A stretch of 64,000 nucleotides of DNA from Alistipes sp. (lineage in GTDB: Bacteria; Bacteroidota; Bacteroidia; Bacteroidales; Rikenellaceae): contig JAFOBG010000005.1 in NCBI GenBank assembly GCA_017381935.1, forward strand, positions 62,001-126,000. Direction: 5' to 3'. The first letter of the stretch is position 1. Each line of letters begins with the position of its first letter. The notes below the pieces were generated by a model. The model worked only from the letters and a program-made list of their open reading frames with translations, had not been told where the DNA came from and made no database searches. This document shows, piece after piece, positions 60,939 to 64,000 of the stretch. The position numbers and the translations under genes are program-made.

Positions 60939-61856
60939 TTATTTTTGCTCTAAAGGCTCTTTTTCGGCTATGCCTCGGCTGATTCCGTTGCGCATGCGGA
61001 GGAGATATTTTGCCTTTAGAGGTTGAAGGCATAGAGTGTAGAGAGTGGCTAAAATATATGTTGCAAGACGCTTCTTTTTCTCCTCTGCAATAAGGACTCT
61101 AAGTTCGTTGTCGTCTCTTGTTCTAAGGCGTTTGCTACATCCTACATTATAGCTCAGTGTATCGAAATATTCGTCAGTCAATTTGCTCTCCGGAATATGG
61201 TGATATATGGCGGCATTTGGCACAAAGTATAGAGGAATATTCTGCTCCCTGAGACGAGCAAATAGGTCATTCTCCTCGCCCCCCGTAAGGTTTTTACCAT
61301 TTCTGCCTAAGCGAGGATTGAATGTTCCTACCAGATCGAAAGCCTCTTTGCGGAATGCCATATTTCCACCTGCCGGAACTCTGCTTTTTGGGAATGTTGT
61401 AACGACAACATCTAAGTCGAGTGGATTTGCAATCATCTGCTCGGTATATTTTGACATCCACTTAGGTTTTTTGCTTTCATATTGAGCTATGACTGCACCA
61501 CCTGCAGCAACAGCTGTGGGGAATGAGTCGAAAAACTCGATGTAGCTCTCGATATAACTCTCTTCAATGGTCTCGTCGTCATCAATTATGGCGATATACT
61601 CGCCTTGTGCCTCAGCAATGCCTCTATTGCGGGCATTAGAGAGTCCCTGCTTAGTCTCATTTACGATTTTGAGATTAAACTGAGGATGTTGTGCAGCGAA
61701 ACTATCAAATATCTCTTCTGTATTATCTGTAGAGTTATTGTTTACAACAATGCACTCCCATAAATCGGCAGCTGCACTTTGCTCTACAGCCGATTTTAAG
61801 GTGCGCAAGAGAGATGTTGCGCGGTTGAAAGTTGCTATGATAAGGGTCAATTTCAT
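60939..61856 (-). CDS. Glycosyltransferase family 2
   Basis: About 305 residues from the ATG at 61856 (MKLTLIIATFNRATSLL). GT-A fold: NNNSTDNT near residue 50, ARNRGIAEAQGEYIAIIDDDE (DxD at about 95-98) and the acceptor-side GGEENDLFARL near 195. It adds a sugar from a nucleotide-sugar to an unknown acceptor. It has no membrane helix until a weakly hydrophobic C-terminal stretch. No other polysaccharide gene adjoins it. The promoter box ends 4 bases before the ATG, so the mRNA may be leaderless. Confidence 0.85.
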   Translation of the reverse strand: MKLTLIIATFNRATSLLRTLKSAVEQSAAADLWECIVVNNNSTDNTEEIFDSFAAQHPQFNLKIVNETKQGLSNARNRGIAEAQGEYIAIIDDDETIEESYIESYIEFFDSFPTAVAAGGAVIAQYESKKPKWMSKYTEQMIANPLDLDVVVTTFPKSRVPAGGNMAFRKEAFDLVGTFNPRLGRNGKNLTGGEENDLFARLREQNIPLYFVPNAAIYHHIPESKLTDEYFDTLSYNVGCSKRLRTRDDNELRVLIAEEKKKRLATYILATLYTLCLQPLKAKYLLRMRNGISRGIAEKEPLEQK

Positions 61857-61860
61857 AGTG

Positions 61861-61868
61861 CAAAGGTA
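61861..61868 (-). promoter_or_regulatory. -7 promoter box of the GT2 gene
   Basis: TACCTTTGCAC on the minus strand, immediately before the ATG (4 bases between). Confidence 0.6.
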
Positions 61869-62022
61869 TAAAATTTTAAGCAATACATAAAACCGCCTCT
61901 AATAATTAGGGAAGAAATTCCGGCTCATCAATTATATAATGGCAAATCTTCTCATGACAGAGAGTGTCTCTTATAAAATACTCTACAAATATAGTGTTTT
62001 CCGTCTATGTAATACTATTTTG

Positions 62023-62039
62023 GCAAGATAAAATCTTGC
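62023..62039. repeat. Short inverted repeat upstream of the esterase promoter
   Basis: GCAAGAT-AAA-ATCTTGC, centred about 40 bases upstream of the esterase -7 box. It could be an operator for the secreted esterase pair. Confidence 0.35.
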
Positions 62040-62070
62040 AATTTTGCTTTCGCACTAACGAAAAAATTAT

Positions 62071-62078
62071 TACCTTTG
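62071..62078 (+). promoter_or_regulatory. -7 promoter box for the esterase operon
   Basis: TACCTTTG, 30 bases before the ATG at 62109; a TTTG lies 24 bases upstream, slightly far. Confidence 0.6.
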
Positions 62079-62108
62079 GTCAAATTTAATCATAAAAACA
62101 ACCGAAAA

Positions 62109-63401
62109 ATGAAAAAACTCGCTCTCTATCTGATGCTTATACTCGTTAGTGCATCAGTAGCTACTGCTCAGCCGAAGCAGTCGTTTATTAAAGTTACAGT
62201 TACTCCGGACCATGTTGACTGGAACTATACATGTGGTGAGAAACCTAAATTTGCAGTATCTGTAACAACATGCAGCAATGCCCCTGTAGAGAATGCGCAA
62301 ATCTACTATGAGATTTCGGAGGACTTTTTGGAGCCACTTGAAAAGGGTGATAAGACCCTTAAGGATGGAACTATTGTCTTCTCTGGCCATACAATGAAAA
62401 AGCCCGGATTTCTTCGTTGCCGTGTATGGGCAAAGGTAGATGGTAAAAAATATGATGAGTGCGCTACGGCAGCTTTTGAGAAGGAGAAAATCGAGCCTAA
62501 GACTGTCATGCCGTCTGATTTCGCTGCTTTCTGGCAGAGTGAGATAGAGAAGAACTCAAAGATAGATATGCTTCCAAAACTTGAGCTTGTTCCTGAAAAG
62601 TGTACCCCTAAGGTTAATGTCTATTCAGCCTCTTTCCAGAGCTTTAAGAAGGGCTCAAGAATTTATGGAACACTCTGTGTGCCTGTAAATCACAATGGCA
62701 AGTGCCCAGCAATTCTGATTGTTCCTGGTGCTGGTTGTCGTTCTCGTAAGGGTTATTATAGTGAGGCCGAGAAGGGCTTTGTAACCTTTGAGGTTGGTAT
62801 TCATGGTATCTCTACAGTGCTTCCTGATGAGAGCATCTATGAGAATTTGAAGCAGGGTTCACTGCTTAACTATCCATCTGCAAATGTAGATGATAAGGAT
62901 AACTACTACTATAAGCGTGTCTTTGTAGGTTGCGCAAGAGCTGTTGACTTTTTGGCATCTCTCGACTTTGTAGATAGCGAGCGTATCGGCGTTATGGGAG
63001 GCAGCCAGGGCGGTGCTCTGACTATCACTACATCATACCTTAACCCTAAAGTTAAGTGTGGTGCGGCATTCTATCCTGCAATGTGCGACCTTACAGGTTA
63101 TCTCTATGACCAGGGAAATGCTTGGCCTTATCTGTTTAAGAATAAGAAACTTGCAACTAAGGAGCGCCTTGAGACTGTAAAGTACTATGATGTTGTAAAC
63201 TTCGCTCGTAACCTCTCAGTGCCTATCTGGGTAAGCTATGGATATAATGACCTTGTAGTCTGCCCAACCTCTATTCAGGGTGCTATCAATGAGATTCCTT
63301 CTCAGAAGGAGGTTATGATTGTGCAGCAGTCTCGCCACTGGACATATCCTGAGCAGAATAGCGCACGCTCAAATTGGATGATGAAACAACTTAAAAAATA
63401 G
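62109..63401 (+). CDS. Acetyl xylan esterase (AXE1/CE7-like), secreted
   Basis: About 430 residues with a signal peptide (cleavage near ATAQ, 21). An N-terminal beta domain (about 22-140) precedes an alpha/beta hydrolase of the AXE1 type: VMGGSQGGALT (Ser), YGYNDLVV (Asp) and QSRHW (His). These enzymes remove acetyl groups from xylan or cephalosporins. ATG at 62109 gives the signal peptide; an earlier ATG at 62076 falls next to the promoter. It is followed 6 bases later by another secreted esterase. Confidence 0.82.
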   Translation: MKKLALYLMLILVSASVATAQPKQSFIKVTVTPDHVDWNYTCGEKPKFAVSVTTCSNAPVENAQIYYEISEDFLEPLEKGDKTLKDGTIVFSGHTMKKPGFLRCRVWAKVDGKKYDECATAAFEKEKIEPKTVMPSDFAAFWQSEIEKNSKIDMLPKLELVPEKCTPKVNVYSASFQSFKKGSRIYGTLCVPVNHNGKCPAILIVPGAGCRSRKGYYSEAEKGFVTFEVGIHGISTVLPDESIYENLKQGSLLNYPSANVDDKDNYYYKRVFVGCARAVDFLASLDFVDSERIGVMGGSQGGALTITTSYLNPKVKCGAAFYPAMCDLTGYLYDQGNAWPYLFKNKKLATKERLETVKYYDVVNFARNLSVPIWVSYGYNDLVVCPTSIQGAINEIPSQKEVMIVQQSRHWTYPEQNSARSNWMMKQLKK

Positions 63402-63407
63402 TAAACT

Positions 63408-64000
63408 ATGAGAAAGATTTTATTGTTATTTGTATCTCTTTTTGCCTTCTCTGCAGTAGCTACTGCTGACAATAAGGGCGAGGGCACCCTTACAGAGCAC
63501 ACCTTTAAACATAAAGGTATAGAGTACACCTATTATCTATATATGCCTAAAGACCTTAAAGAGAATGCTCCTCTTATTATGGCATTCCATGGCTACGGCT
63601 CTCGTAATATACCATCTGTAGGCTACGGTTTTCACCCTGTAGCAGATGAGCATGGTTTTGCTGTATGCTATCCAAAGGGTCCAAAAGATAATAAGGGCAA
63701 ACATTGTTGGGCTGTAGGCTATGACTTTCACTTTGAGGCAAATTGGGAGCGTGATGATGTCGGCTTTGCAGTACGCCTTGTAAAACACCTCCAAAAGAAG
63801 TATCATTTCTCAAAGCATAATGTCTTTGCTACAGGACACTCAAACGGTGGCGAGATGAGTTACCTCTTGGCTTATAAGGCATCTGATACCTTTGCTGCAG
63901 TTGCCCCTATTTCAGGTCTTACTATGGAGTGGATGTATCGTGAGTTGGAGGCAAAACGCCCTGTACCGGTAATGGAGGTGCATGGTACTCTTGATAAAAC
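63408..64000 (+). CDS. LpqC/PHB-depolymerase-like esterase, partial
   Basis: The first 197 codons; the gene continues past the right edge. Signal peptide MRKILLLFVSLFAFSAVATA, then the alpha/beta hydrolase segments MAFHGYGSRN and ATGHSNGGEMSY (nucleophile Ser), as in poly(3-hydroxybutyrate) depolymerase and feruloyl-esterase (CE1) relatives. Next to an AXE1 enzyme, a role in de-esterifying plant polysaccharide is likely but inferred. Confidence 0.8.
   Translation, partial: MRKILLLFVSLFAFSAVATADNKGEGTLTEHTFKHKGIEYTYYLYMPKDLKENAPLIMAFHGYGSRNIPSVGYGFHPVADEHGFAVCYPKGPKDNKGKHCWAVGYDFHFEANWERDDVGFAVRLVKHLQKKYHFSKHNVFATGHSNGGEMSYLLAYKASDTFAAVAPISGLTMEWMYRELEAKRPVPVMEVHGTLDK

Noticed and set aside
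1-64000. Insertion sequences, prophage or integrative element
   Set aside because: No transposase, integrase or phage structural genes, and no long flanking repeats were seen; the operons are core housekeeping.

Overview
The window is a stretch of chromosome from a member of the Bacteroidota, most likely the order Bacteroidales. The evidence is the gene content (TamL-type Omp85 lipoprotein, DUF4296 lipoprotein, Bacteroidota-style omega subunit, many lipoproteins with short lipoboxes, no Shine-Dalgarno signals) and about twenty copies of the Bacteroidota -7 promoter box TAnnTTTG, many as TAnCTTTGCA and several with TTTG about 19-21 bases upstream. Base composition is fairly AT-rich by eye. I see no phage, transposase, CRISPR array or plasmid genes. 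This is a core-genome region of tightly packed operons. The family and genus cannot be fixed from the sequence alone.

Layout. 1-2031: the start of a probable aquaporin gene and an OmpA/TPR lipoprotein. 2117-12251: a ten-gene leftward operon (flippase, holB, folK, two lipoproteins, a beta-barrel, rbfA, a LolE-like permease, a DUF4296 lipoprotein, an amidohydrolase). 12376-13377: a small outer-membrane protein preceded by a structured, 6S-like RNA candidate. 13451-25826: a leftward operon of an S9 peptidase, lysC and the first part of the dcw cluster (rsmH, ftsL, ftsI, murE, mraY, murD, ftsW); mraZ and murG-murC-ftsQAZ are not here. 25870-27506: dapD and birA, divergent from that operon. 27508-35038: an SGNH hydrolase, a membrane LytTR regulator, gcvH-mdh, a truncated GH2-like protein, asnS and rpoN. 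35083-42271: tRNA-Leu, the dapF-tamL-dxs operon, an alpha/beta hydrolase, rpsT with a long structured leader, a 16-bp-phased CTAG repeat array, and tRNA-Glu. 42349-49260: bamD, rpoZ, coaBC, recN and a BtuFCD/FecBCD-type importer. 49368-56910: sui1, a secreted protein, a metalloprotease-propeller-barrel protein, pbp1A and asd. 56943-64000: a DUF4435 protein, a K+/H+ antiporter, two small hypotheticals, a second structured-RNA candidate, a GT2 enzyme and two secreted esterases.

A theme is cell-envelope building. LysC, Asd, DapD and DapF make meso-diaminopimelate, which MurE (with the DNPR motif) adds to peptidoglycan. MraY, MurD, FtsW, FtsI and PBP1A carry the precursor through to cross-linked wall, and BamD, TamL and the LolE-like permease serve the outer membrane.

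The observations most worth following are the two unannotated structured RNAs (13125-13363 and 60679-60822), the CTAG array between tRNA-Glu and rpsT, the HEXXH-propeller-barrel fusion, and the GH2-like protein that ends before its nucleophile.
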